A DNA stretch of 64,000 bases. Source: Deltaproteobacteria bacterium. GTDB taxonomy: Bacteria > Myxococcota_A > UBA9160 > UBA4427. Below the pieces are notes generated by a model. The model worked only from the letters and a program-made list of their open reading frames with translations. It made no database searches and was not told the origin of the DNA. The position numbers were made by a program, and so were the translations under genes. Numbering within the stretch: position 1 is the stretch's first letter; every line of letters starts with the position of its first letter. Shown piece after piece: positions 7,213 to 17,850 of this stretch. The DNA is taken from NCBI GenBank assembly GCA_016713665.1, contig JADJOR010000005.1, positions 496,001 to 560,000 on the forward strand, read 5' to 3'.

Positions 7213-8532
7213 TCAGGTCCCCGCCACGAAGCGCCCGGGATTGAGGATCCGGCGCGGATCGAAGCGCTGCTTGAGCGAGACGACGAGGGCCCGCGTGCCG
7301 GGCTCCTCGCCGAAGACGTCGATGCGCTCGGCGAGCGCCGCCGGGAGCCAATCGAAGCGCAGGACCCCGCCCGAAGCGACGGTCTGCTCGCGCAGCGCGA
7401 GGAGCTTCCGAGCGAGCTCGCCCGCGCCGGGGCTCGCGCCGCCGCTCTCGCGGGCTCCGATGCGAAGCGACCCGGCGCCTTCGGCGCCCGAGCTTTCACC
7501 GCCGCGGGCCGTCAAGACACCGGCGCCGAGATCGATCGAGACCGAGAGCCCGGCGGCGAGCGTCGCCTGGCGCAAGGCGTCGAGCTGCGTCGGAACGACG
7601 CGCGCCCGCAGACCGATCGCAGCCGCGCTCGCCGCCTGAGCGCGCCCGTCGCCCAGGCGATCGACGGCGAGCGGATCCGCGGGGATCAGGGAGAAGGCGC
7701 GAACGAGGGCCTCTCGATCCTGGGCGACGGCGGCCTCGCCGCCGCCGAGCTCGACGACGAGCTCGGCCGAATCCTCGGCGGCATCGGAAGCGCTTCTGCC
7801 TGAACCCGTGCCCGCGCCGTAGGCGGCGGATCCCGTCGGCGACTCGCTCCAGACGAAGGCCCGCACCGTCGTCGCCCGCGCGGCGATCCGCGCCGCCTCG
7901 AAAGTCGCGGCGTCCCGCGCCACGCGACCGCCTAGCACGACCCGTGCTGCCGGCTTCGGCCGCAGACGCAGCCACGCCCCCGTCACGACGCCGAGCGTGC
8001 CGAAGGATCCCGTGTAGAGCTTCGCCATGTCGTAGCCCGTCACGTTCTTGACGACGCGACCCCCGCATTTCGTGACGGCTCCATCGGCTCCGACCAGCTC
8101 GAGGCCGAGCACCGCGTCGGCGACCCGGCCGAAGACCTGCGCCCGCGGCCCGACGGCCGCGCTCGCGATCGTGCCACCGACCGTCGTCGCGGCGCCCGGC
8201 GGATCGAGGGGCAGCTCCCAGCCCTCGGCGGCGACGGCCTCGCGCAGGGCGCGGATCGGGGTCCCCGCCCGTGCGTGGACGACCCCCTCGTCGGGCTCGA
8301 AGACGTCGATTCCGGCGAGCGCTTCGAGCGAGATCGCCGCGGCGAGCTTCTCGGCGCGATTGGCCTGCGCGAGCCGCGTCCGCCCGCCGACGACGAGCAC
8401 GGCCTCCGACCGCGCATGCCGCTCGGCGAGCAGCGCCGAGAGCGCTTCGACGTCGGTCGGCCGGTCGACGGCCTCGACGAAGCCGCCCGGAATCTCGATC
8501 CGTTCGCGCGAGGACTCGACGGGCGGGCTCAT
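7213..8532 (-). CDS. glcE: Glycolate oxidase FAD-binding subunit GlcE
   Basis: The 439-residue product has the PCMH-type FAD-binding fold of glycolate oxidase. The typical elements are an N-terminal VVGGRTRL-like strand, then PGAATTVGGTIASAAVGPR and GYDMAKLYTGSFGTLGVVT. GlcE is the smaller flavoprotein partner of GlcD. Its ATG overlaps the glcD stop by four bases (ATGA), so the two are probably translationally coupled. The C-terminal third has a low-complexity Gly/Ala/Ser stretch that is probably a loop. Confidence 0.88.
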   Translation of the reverse strand: MSPPVESSRERIEIPGGFVEAVDRPTDVEALSALLAERHARSEAVLVVGGRTRLAQANRAEKLAAAISLEALAGIDVFEPDEGVVHARAGTPIRALREAVAAEGWELPLDPPGAATTVGGTIASAAVGPRAQVFGRVADAVLGLELVGADGAVTKCGGRVVKNVTGYDMAKLYTGSFGTLGVVTGAWLRLRPKPAARVVLGGRVARDAATFEAARIAARATTVRAFVWSESPTGSAAYGAGTGSGRSASDAAEDSAELVVELGGGEAAVAQDREALVRAFSLIPADPLAVDRLGDGRAQAASAAAIGLRARVVPTQLDALRQATLAAGLSVSIDLGAGVLTARGGESSGAEGAGSLRIGARESGGASPGAGELARKLLALREQTVASGGVLRFDWLPAALAERIDVFGEEPGTRALVVSLKQRFDPRRILNPGRFVAGT

Positions 8533-9968
8533 GCGATCGGCACCGCGTCGTAGCCCCGGGCCTTCGGATCCGACTCGACGCAGAAGCGTGTCGTCGGAAT
8601 GATCTTGCCGGGGTTGCAGGCGCCGTCGGGGTTGAACGTGTCGCGCAGCCTGCGCATCGCGGCGAGGTCGGCCTCGCCGAAGACGAGGTGCATGTAGTCG
8701 CGCTTCTCGACGCCGACGCCGTGCTCGCCGGTGATGACGCCGCCGGCGGCGACGCAGGCCTCGAGGATCTCCTTGCCCGCCGCCATGACGCGGGCGAGCT
8801 CGTCGGGGTCACGGCGATCGAAGCAGATGTTGGGATGCAGATTGCCGTCGCCGGCGTGGAAGACGTTGGCGAGCTTGAGACCGTAGCGATCGCAGATCTC
8901 GCAGACCTGCTCGAGCACCGCCGGGAGCCGCATCCGCGGCACGACCGCGTCGTGGACGTAGAGATCCGGCGCGAGCCTTCCCATCGCGCCGAAGGCGCCC
9001 TTCCGCGCGCGCCAGAAGCGCTTGCGCTCCGCCTCGTCCCGGGCGATCTCGATCGCCTGACAGCGCTCGGCCTCGCAGGCGGCGCGGATCGCCGCGATCT
9101 CGCCCGCGAGACTCACGGGCAATCCGTCGAGCTCGACGATCAGGACCGCGCCTGCGGTCAAAGGCAGCCCCGCCGCGTAGACGCTCGCCTCGACCGCCTC
9201 GATCGTGCGGCGATCGACGATCTCGAGCGCCGCCGGCACGACGCCGCTGCGGATCACGCGCCCGACCGCGCGACACGCCCCGACCACGTCGTCGAAGAGC
9301 ACGAGCAGCGTCTCGACCGCCTTCGGTATCGGCGTGAGCCGCACCGTCACCTCGGTCACGATCCCGAGCGTCCCCTCGCTGCCCACGATCGCACCGACGA
9401 AATCGAAGCCCTGCGACTCGCCGCTGCGACTGCCGAAGCGCTCGACCGACCCGTCTGGCAGGACCAGCTCGAGGGCGAGCACGTGATTGGTCGTCGTGCC
9501 GTATTTCAGTGTGTGCGGGCCGCCGGAGTTCTCGGCGACGTTGCCGCCGATGGTGCAGGCCTGCTGGCTCGAGGGATCGGGCGCATAGAAGAGGCCCAGC
9601 GATGCGACGGCCGCCGACAGCTCCGCGTTCACGACGCCCGGCTGGACGACGGCGCAGCGATTCTCGGCGTCGACCTCGAGGATCCGGTTCATGCGCGAGC
9701 ACTCGATCAGGATCGAGTTCTCGGTCGCATGAGCGCCCCCCGAGAGGCCCGTCCCGGCGCCGCGCGGCACGAACGCGACGCCCGCCTCGCGACAGGCCCG
9801 CACGATCGCGGCGACCTGCTCGGTCGTCGTCGGGAGCACGACGGCGAGGGGCCGCTTCGGCGAGAGCGTCAGTCCGTCGCATTCGTAGGCGAAGAGCTCA
9901 CCCGGGCGGACGAGACAGCCGGCGTCGCCCACGATCTCCCGCAGGCGGGCGATCACTCCGCCCCGCAT
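8529..9968 (-). CDS. glcD: Glycolate oxidase catalytic flavoprotein GlcD
   Basis: The 479-residue protein is an FAD-linked oxidase (GlcD/DLD family). It shows the N-terminal FAD-binding segment (VLPTTTEQVAAIV, PRGAGTGLSGGA, CTIGGNVAENSGG, VGSEGTLGIVTE). The C-terminal FAD-oxidase domain ends near the family signature HGVGVEKRDYM and NPGKI. Its likely substrate is glycolate or a related 2-hydroxyacid such as D-lactate; sequence alone does not separate these. The start overlaps the upstream TPR/zincin stop by one base. Gene order is zincin-glcD-glcE-glcF, transcribed leftwards. Confidence 0.9.
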   Translation of the reverse strand: MRGGVIARLREIVGDAGCLVRPGELFAYECDGLTLSPKRPLAVVLPTTTEQVAAIVRACREAGVAFVPRGAGTGLSGGAHATENSILIECSRMNRILEVDAENRCAVVQPGVVNAELSAAVASLGLFYAPDPSSQQACTIGGNVAENSGGPHTLKYGTTTNHVLALELVLPDGSVERFGSRSGESQGFDFVGAIVGSEGTLGIVTEVTVRLTPIPKAVETLLVLFDDVVGACRAVGRVIRSGVVPAALEIVDRRTIEAVEASVYAAGLPLTAGAVLIVELDGLPVSLAGEIAAIRAACEAERCQAIEIARDEAERKRFWRARKGAFGAMGRLAPDLYVHDAVVPRMRLPAVLEQVCEICDRYGLKLANVFHAGDGNLHPNICFDRRDPDELARVMAAGKEILEACVAAGGVITGEHGVGVEKRDYMHLVFGEADLAAMRRLRDTFNPDGACNPGKIIPTTRFCVESDPKARGYDAVPIA

Positions 9969-11041
9969 CAGGCGAGGCCGAGGCGTTCGAGGTCGTCCTC
10001 GTCGAGGCCGAGATAATGGCCGACCTCGTGGCGGACGGTGACCTGGATCTGCTCGATCAGCTCCTCTTCGTTCTCGCAGACCTTCTCGAGGTTCTTCTTG
10101 AAGAGCAGGATGCGGTCGAGGTCGACGGGCTGATCGGTGACGAGGGCTTCGGTCCGCGGGACGCCGAGGAAGAGGCCGAGCGTCTGCGGCGAGATCCGCT
10201 CGTCGGCGATCAGCTCCGCGCTCGGCAGATCTTCGACGATCACGCTGACGCCCTGGATCGTGTCGCGGATCGAGCGCGGCAGGTTGTCGATCGCCGCGTC
10301 GACCGCGCGCGCGAAGGTCGCGTCGTCGACGGTCACGGGGACCATGAACTGCTGGGGATCGAGGGCGTTGGCGCGCACGAAGGCCTGACCCGAGCTCTCG
10401 ATGCCGACGCCCGGGGAGCCGGTCTCGACGCCCTCTTCTTCGAGGCGTTCGAGCACGAGCCCGAGGTGGTAGACGGGATGGCCGGCATCGGGGTCGGTCG
10501 CGACGACGCGCTCGAGGACGCGCTTCGCCTCGTCGAGGTTGCCGAGCTCGAAGAGGACCTGCCCCTCGAAGGAGCCGTAGAGCCCGACCTCGCCGCCGGT
10601 CTTGGCGGCCCGGCGCACGAGAAAGAGCGCCCCCTCGAGATCGTCCTGATAGAAGAGGGCCTTGCTCTTGAGGTAGTAGACCTCGGCCTGGAGCATCCGG
10701 TCGGGGCGGGGCAGATGCGGACTTCCAGCGAGCAGCTCGTCCGAGAGGCGCACGGCGGTCGGGAACTCGCCGAGCTCCTCGATCAGGAGCTCGATGCGGT
10801 TCAGATGGGCGGCGGTGAACTTGCCGTCGGCGAGCACGGCGCGGTCGAACTCGACCAGCGCCTCGTCGATCCGCCCTTCGTCCCAGAGGATCTCGCCGCG
10901 GCCGTTGTGGGCCTCGGCGCCGTCGGGATGGACGCGCAGGGCCTCGTCGAGCCAGGCGAGCGCCTCCTCGATGCGCCCACCATGCGAAGCCTCCATCGCC
11001 TGGTCGAGGCAGTCCCAGTAGCGGTCCTTGTCCTTGCGCAT
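9968..11041 (-). CDS. TPR protein with C-terminal minimal-zincin domain
   Basis: The 357-residue product has an N-terminal array of TPR-like helical repeats (roughly residues 1-190; for example EALAWLDEALRVHPDGAEAHN). The C-terminal domain of about 130 residues carries HEVGHYLGLDEDD at about 338-350. HExxHxxGxxD is the zinc site of the minimal zincin family (TTHA0227-like metallopeptidases), whose physiological substrates are unknown. TPRs suggest a protein partner. Its stop overlaps the glcD start by one base, so it is the first gene of the glc operon. ATG at 11041 was chosen because the frame further upstream runs across a divergent lipoprotein gene. Confidence 0.75.
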   Translation of the reverse strand: MRKDKDRYWDCLDQAMEASHGGRIEEALAWLDEALRVHPDGAEAHNGRGEILWDEGRIDEALVEFDRAVLADGKFTAAHLNRIELLIEELGEFPTAVRLSDELLAGSPHLPRPDRMLQAEVYYLKSKALFYQDDLEGALFLVRRAAKTGGEVGLYGSFEGQVLFELGNLDEAKRVLERVVATDPDAGHPVYHLGLVLERLEEEGVETGSPGVGIESSGQAFVRANALDPQQFMVPVTVDDATFARAVDAAIDNLPRSIRDTIQGVSVIVEDLPSAELIADERISPQTLGLFLGVPRTEALVTDQPVDLDRILLFKKNLEKVCENEEELIEQIQVTVRHEVGHYLGLDEDDLERLGLA

Positions 11042-11227
11042 CCCGTGATCAACCCGTCGGCCTGCCGATCCCTCGAATCCACGGGGCACATCTCGCGCCA
11101 CTATCGGCCAAGCTTGCGTCGGAGGGGGGGCTCGAAAGTCGCGAGCGTAGCGTAGCGGCGGGTCACCCGACGCCGCGTCGGACCCCGGCCGCCGTCGGGC
11201 CCACGGGGATCGCGCCGGTGCAGGGCT

Positions 11228-11758
11228 ATGCTGGCCCGAATGCCGACCACGAAGCTCCGACGCACGGCCTCCCTGCTCCTGATCGCTGTCTTGAGTTGGG
11301 CCGGCTGCGCCAAGCCCCCGACCCCCGGCCCGGCCTTCGCCGCCGCCCCCGAGCCGGCGCCGGGCCACGCCCGGATCTACGTCTTCCGCGTCGACCCCCA
11401 GCATTCCCTGTCCCGGGTCGAGATCGGCCTCGACGGAGACGATCGGGGCCATCTCGGCAACGACGAGTACGTGACCTTCGAGGTCGACCCCGGTCCCCAC
11501 CGCCTCGATTTCCGCCAGCGCGGCCTCGCCTTCGCGAGCTGGGGCTGGAACCACCAGCATCTCGTCGCCCGGCCCGGGGAGACGATCTACCTCGAGATCT
11601 CGGTGCGGATCTCGGCCCAACCCATGCCGAGCAGCGGTGGGGATCTCGAAATCCCCGGGCGCAGCGGCGGCGCGGCCAGCGAGAACGTCTTCATCCAACG
11701 GCGGACACCCGCCGACGCGATCGGGATCCTGGCCGATACGACACTGCATTCCGAGTAG
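11228..11758 (+). CDS. Predicted lipoprotein, DUF2846-like
   Basis: The 176-residue product starts with a lipoprotein signal peptide, a hydrophobic run ending LSWAGCAK with Cys as the lipidation site. A single beta-rich domain follows with YVFRVDP, EIGLDG, VTFEVDPGPH and a later ETIYLEI, the pattern of DUF2846/PEGA-like domains often found in outer-membrane lipoproteins. Another in-frame ATG lies four codons downstream (11240), and the true start could be either. It is divergent from the glc operon and its function is unknown. Confidence 0.65.
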   Translation: MLARMPTTKLRRTASLLLIAVLSWAGCAKPPTPGPAFAAAPEPAPGHARIYVFRVDPQHSLSRVEIGLDGDDRGHLGNDEYVTFEVDPGPHRLDFRQRGLAFASWGWNHQHLVARPGETIYLEISVRISAQPMPSSGGDLEIPGRSGGAASENVFIQRRTPADAIGILADTTLHSE

Positions 11759-11845
11759 ACCCCCTGCGAACGAGGAAGCCGGGCTCGGAACGAGCCGCTC
11801 CAGGCCAGCGAGGTCGATGGGAATCGCGATGGGGCAGTCGGAAGA

Positions 11846-11921
<76 letters not shown>

Positions 11922-12025
11922 GCCGGTCGCGAGTCTAACCCCTTCCCCGCAAGAGGGTCGATGGGGCCGCCGACCCGGCCGAAATCACGTTGTTGATCCG
12001 CAGACGAGCTGCGAGAATCAACCGC

Positions 12026-13372
12026 ATGAACAATCCGAATCGAGCGCATTGTGTGGCGGTGATCGGCGGGGCGACGGCGGGCGCGGAGATCGCGAGCCGG
12101 CTGGCCGATCGCGGGGTGTCGGTCTTCGTGTTCGAGCAGAACAAGAGGCCCTACGGCAAGATCGAGGACGGCCTTCCGCGCTGGCATGAGGCGCTGCGCG
12201 AGAAGGAGTACGAGACGATCGACGAGAAGCTGACGCGGCCCGGCGTCGCGTTCGTCCCGAGCACGAAGATCGGCCGCGACGTGGGCTTCAAGGCGCTGGC
12301 GAATGAGTGGGGCTTCTCGGCGGTGGTGCTCGCAAACGGGGCATGGCGCGATCGCCCGCTGCCGATCGACGGAGCCGACGCCTATCTCGGCAAGGGCCTC
12401 GTCTACCAGAATCCCTTCGTGATCGCGTTCAATCATGCGGAGCGCGGCGACCTGCCGAACGCGCGCTACGAGGTCCTGCCCGGTGCCGTGATCGTCGGTG
12501 GCGGTCTCGCGTCGATCGACGTCGCGAAGATCCATACCCTCGAGCTGACGCTTCGCGAGCTCGCGAAGCGCGGCATCGAGTCCAACGTCGTCGAGCTCGA
12601 GGTCAAGGGCATCCCGAAGATCCTCGCGGGCCACGGCCTCACCTTCGAGCAGCTCGGCATCGTGCCCCCGACGATCTACTACCGCAGGCGCGTCGAGGAC
12701 ATGCCGCTCATGAGCGCCCCGGAAGACGCGGACGCCGCGCGCATCGCGAAGGTCGAGGCCGGCCGCAAGCGCATGCTCGAGAAGTCGACGGAGAAATACT
12801 GCTTCAAGGTCGAGCCGCTCTCGGCGCCCGAGGCGCTCATCGTCGAGAACGGGCGGCTCGTCGGCCTGCGCTTCCGGCGGACGAAGATGGAGAACGGCCG
12901 GCTCGGGATGACCGACGAGACCTTCGAGGCCCGCGGCCCCGTCGTGATCAGCTCGATCGGCTCGATCCCGGAGCCGATCGAGGGCATCGCCATGAAGGGC
13001 GAGCTCTTCGACTTCAAGGATTGGGAGATCGGGCGCCTCGAGGGCTACCCGACCGTCTTCTCCGTCGGCAATGTCGTGACCGGGAAGGGCAACATCGTCG
13101 CCTCCCGCAAGCACGCGACCCAGGTCTCCGAGGCGGCGGTCGAGGCCTATCTCGGCGTCGGCGGCGAAGACCGCTCGGCGGCCGCCGAAGCCCGGCCGGG
13201 CATGCCCGAGGCGGACTTCACGGCGGACCAGGTCCTCGCGAGCCTCGGCAACGCGAAGCCGCCGTCGGACGAGCAGATCGCCAAGCTGCGCGAGCGCGTG
13301 GCGAAGCTCCAGCGCGCCGCCGGCTACGACGACTACAAGTCGTGGAAGGAGAAGGTCGGCGCCCCCTGCTAG
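12026..13372 (+). CDS. FAD/NAD(P)-dependent oxidoreductase, ferredoxin-NADP reductase-like
   Basis: The 448-residue protein begins with a dinucleotide-binding strand-turn-helix (VAVIGGATAGAEIASRL), a variant of the GxGxxG FAD site. It has a second nucleotide-binding turn VIVGGGLASIDVAK around residue 155-170 and the C-terminal FAD-contact segment FSVGNVVTGKGNI. This order matches adrenodoxin-reductase/GltD-type flavoproteins that move electrons between NAD(P)H and ferredoxin or another partner. ATG at 12026 was preferred because it sits next to the FAD motif; an upstream in-frame start at 11990 would add 12 basic residues. The electron acceptor cannot be told from sequence. Confidence 0.75.
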   Translation: MNNPNRAHCVAVIGGATAGAEIASRLADRGVSVFVFEQNKRPYGKIEDGLPRWHEALREKEYETIDEKLTRPGVAFVPSTKIGRDVGFKALANEWGFSAVVLANGAWRDRPLPIDGADAYLGKGLVYQNPFVIAFNHAERGDLPNARYEVLPGAVIVGGGLASIDVAKIHTLELTLRELAKRGIESNVVELEVKGIPKILAGHGLTFEQLGIVPPTIYYRRRVEDMPLMSAPEDADAARIAKVEAGRKRMLEKSTEKYCFKVEPLSAPEALIVENGRLVGLRFRRTKMENGRLGMTDETFEARGPVVISSIGSIPEPIEGIAMKGELFDFKDWEIGRLEGYPTVFSVGNVVTGKGNIVASRKHATQVSEAAVEAYLGVGGEDRSAAAEARPGMPEADFTADQVLASLGNAKPPSDEQIAKLRERVAKLQRAAGYDDYKSWKEKVGAPC

Positions 13373-13378
13373 GCGACG

Positions 13379-14500
13379 TCAGCCTCGCGGCACCGGCGGC
13401 GGCTGCGTCGCGAAGGCGCCGAGCAGGCTCGGCACCCGGGCGGCCGCCTGCCACTCGCTCATGCCGGGCGACCAGACGAGGGTGTCCCGCCCGACGCGGC
13501 CGGCGGCGATCGCCTGCGCGAGCTGCGCGCCCGTGAACGGACCGACCGGAGCGCCCGCCTCGGCGATGTGCCAGACGACCGGCGCGAGCATCGGCGGCAT
13601 CGCCGCCGCCGGATTCCCCGCAGCGCCCGGCTGGCCCATGGCCGCGCCGATCCCGCCCATCGCGTTCGTCATCGCGAGTCCCATCCCGAGCCCGGCGCCC
13701 GCCGCCGCGATGCCGCCCGCCGGATTCACCGCTGCGTCGGGAATCGCGTTGCCGAACTGATAGGCCTGGAAGGCGCCCATGTCGCCGATCGCCTTCATGC
13801 TCGCACGCGCGTCGAGGGCGCGTTCGACCTCCTCCGGGACCGACACGTTGACGATGTAGAGCTGCGGGACCTCGAGCCCGAACTCGTCGTCGATCTTCGA
13901 GACGACCTCGCGGCGAAGCTGCTCGGAGAGCGAGCCGTAGCTCTGCGCGAGATCGAGGATGCCGATGCCCGAGTTCGAGACGACGTCGGCGAAGGCGCTC
14001 GAGATGATCGAGCGCAGCAGTGCCGAGATCTCCTCGGCCTCGTAGACACCGTCCGTCCCGACGAGCTCCGACAGGAGCTTCGCGGGATCGATCGCCCGCA
14101 GCGTGTAGGTCCCGAAGGCGCGGATGCGCACGGGGCCGAAATCGGGGTCGCGCATCGGGACCGGATTCGCGGTGCCCCATTTGAGGTCCGTCAGCTGGCG
14201 CGTGCTGACGAAGTAGATCTCCGCCTTGAAGGGGCTGTCGAAGCCGTGATACCAGCCCATCAGCGTCGAGAGGATGGGGAGGTTCTTGGTCTCGAGGCGG
14301 TACTGGCCGGGACCGAAGACGTCGGCGACGCGTCCCTGATGGACGAAGACGGCCGACTGGCCCGGCCGGACGATCAGCTGGGCCGCGTACTTGATCTGGT
14401 TGCGGTAGCGGGGAAAGCGCCAGACGAGGCTGTGCTGGCTGTCGTCGACCCACTCGATGATGTCGATCAATTCCGCCCGAAGCATTTCGAAGATGGCCAT
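13379..14500 (-). CDS. SPFH-domain protein with C-terminal GYF-like domain
   Basis: The 373-residue product resembles the YdjI-type SPFH (virion-core-protein-like) family. An SPFH/band-7 region occupies about residues 25-240 (PGQSAVFVHQGRVADVF; PVRIRAFGTYTLRA). A Gly/Ala/Met-rich linker follows (about 245-300). A small domain then has WHIAEAGAPVGPF, TLVWSPGMSEW and an aromatic pattern typical of GYF_2 domains. SPFH proteins form oligomeric membrane or lipid scaffolds. It lies directly downstream of a zinc-ribbon protein gene, a pairing also seen with YdjI-like proteins. No transmembrane helix is obvious. Confidence 0.75.
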   Translation of the reverse strand: MAIFEMLRAELIDIIEWVDDSQHSLVWRFPRYRNQIKYAAQLIVRPGQSAVFVHQGRVADVFGPGQYRLETKNLPILSTLMGWYHGFDSPFKAEIYFVSTRQLTDLKWGTANPVPMRDPDFGPVRIRAFGTYTLRAIDPAKLLSELVGTDGVYEAEEISALLRSIISSAFADVVSNSGIGILDLAQSYGSLSEQLRREVVSKIDDEFGLEVPQLYIVNVSVPEEVERALDARASMKAIGDMGAFQAYQFGNAIPDAAVNPAGGIAAAGAGLGMGLAMTNAMGGIGAAMGQPGAAGNPAAAMPPMLAPVVWHIAEAGAPVGPFTGAQLAQAIAAGRVGRDTLVWSPGMSEWQAAARVPSLLGAFATQPPPVPRG

Positions 14501-14538
14501 CTCGGCTCCTTGTGTTTCGCTCTCGAATCCGATCCGTG

Positions 14539-15435
14539 TCAGTCGAGCAGCCTCGCCAGGAAATCGACGATCGAGCCGACTCCGAGGGTCGTCGGCCTGC
14601 GTTCTCCGAAGACCGACCAGTCCGTCTTCTCGACTTTCGCCATGATCGTCACGCGGCGGACCGCCTCGTCGGCGGCGTCCTGCTCGCGCCGTCGCTCGCG
14701 GTCGGCCTCGGCGTCCGCGACACGCTGGGCGCGGCCCGAGAGGACGTAGCCCGCGATCCGTTCGAGCTCGTTCGCGTCGAGCCAGGTCCCGTGCTCATGA
14801 CACTGATCGATGATCACCCCGGAGCGCCGCTGGTAGTTCCGGCGCGCCATCAGCTCGCGGCATACCGGACAGCGGCGGTACTCGACCTGGCTGTGCGACG
14901 GATTGCCGCCCTCGACGCGCGGGGCGGCGACCTCGCCCGCCGCGAAGCGGTTGCGCGCCGTCTCCGCGGCCCGCTCGATCAGGGCGCGGAAGCGATCCTG
15001 GGGCGCCCAGAGGCCGTGACACTTGCCGCATTCGTGGACGACGATGCCGCCGGCCTCCCGCGCATGCAGCGGGCGCTCGCAGCAGGGACATCGGACCGCC
15101 GTCCCGGGATCCTCGGGAATCGGCATCGGGGCGAAGCCGACGCCGCAGCCCGCGCAGAAGCGCGCGTCGTCGTGGTTGCGGGCGAAGCACTCGGGGCAGA
15201 TCAGGCTGCCGGGGTCGGCGCTCGGGACGATGCCCGAGCCGCAGAACGCGCAGCTCTCCTCGCCCTGCTTCGCGATCGCGCCACAGGCGCTGCAGCGCTC
15301 GACCGCCGCGTCGACCGCCGCCGAAGGCGCCTTCGCCTCGAGGACCTGGCCGCAGCGACACGCGAAGGTGCCGCCTTCCGGGCGCGCCGACAGGTCGTAC
15401 TGGGCATGGCATTGGGGACAGGCGACGAGCTTCAC
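14539..15435 (-). CDS. Multi-zinc-ribbon protein, partner of the SPFH protein
   Basis: The 298-residue protein starts with GTG. It contains a series of zinc-binding knuckles: CPQC at residue 6, CxC around 27, CSACG, CAFCG, CPEC, CAGCG, CPCC and CGKC. A TFIIB-type zinc-ribbon motif (CPVCRELMARRNY then DQCHEHGTWLDANEL) follows. The last 60 residues are a charged helix and a short amphipathic tail. It probably acts as a metal-dependent adaptor for the SPFH protein encoded 38 bases downstream. The exact role is not known. Confidence 0.7.
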   Translation of the reverse strand: MKLVACPQCHAQYDLSARPEGGTFACRCGQVLEAKAPSAAVDAAVERCSACGAIAKQGEESCAFCGSGIVPSADPGSLICPECFARNHDDARFCAGCGVGFAPMPIPEDPGTAVRCPCCERPLHAREAGGIVVHECGKCHGLWAPQDRFRALIERAAETARNRFAAGEVAAPRVEGGNPSHSQVEYRRCPVCRELMARRNYQRRSGVIIDQCHEHGTWLDANELERIAGYVLSGRAQRVADAEADRERRREQDAADEAVRRVTIMAKVEKTDWSVFGERRPTTLGVGSIVDFLARLLD

Positions 15436-15526
15436 GCGGACCTCGCCGCGTGCCTATCGGACGGTCCGGAAAGCCGCTTGACGCAGGAATCCGGCGAATC
15501 AGGGAGAGCCGGGGGAACCGGTAAGG

Positions 15527-15550
15527 GGTCGGGCCCGAAAGGGCGCGACC
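15527..15550 (-). terminator. Hairpin after rpoD
   Basis: GGTCG/CGACC and GCCC/GGGC stems around a GAAA tetraloop, with one G-G mismatch, lie 4 bases beyond the rpoD stop. No T-run follows on the minus strand, so this is a likely 3'-end structure rather than a proven intrinsic terminator. Confidence 0.4.
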
Positions 15551-15553
15551 GAC

Positions 15554-17779
<2,226 letters not shown>

Positions 17780-17850
17780 GGGGGGGTCCTCCTGAGCTCC
17801 AGAAATCTACTCGCGAATGGGCGCTTCCGCTGCGGTTCCGGAGTGACTCG

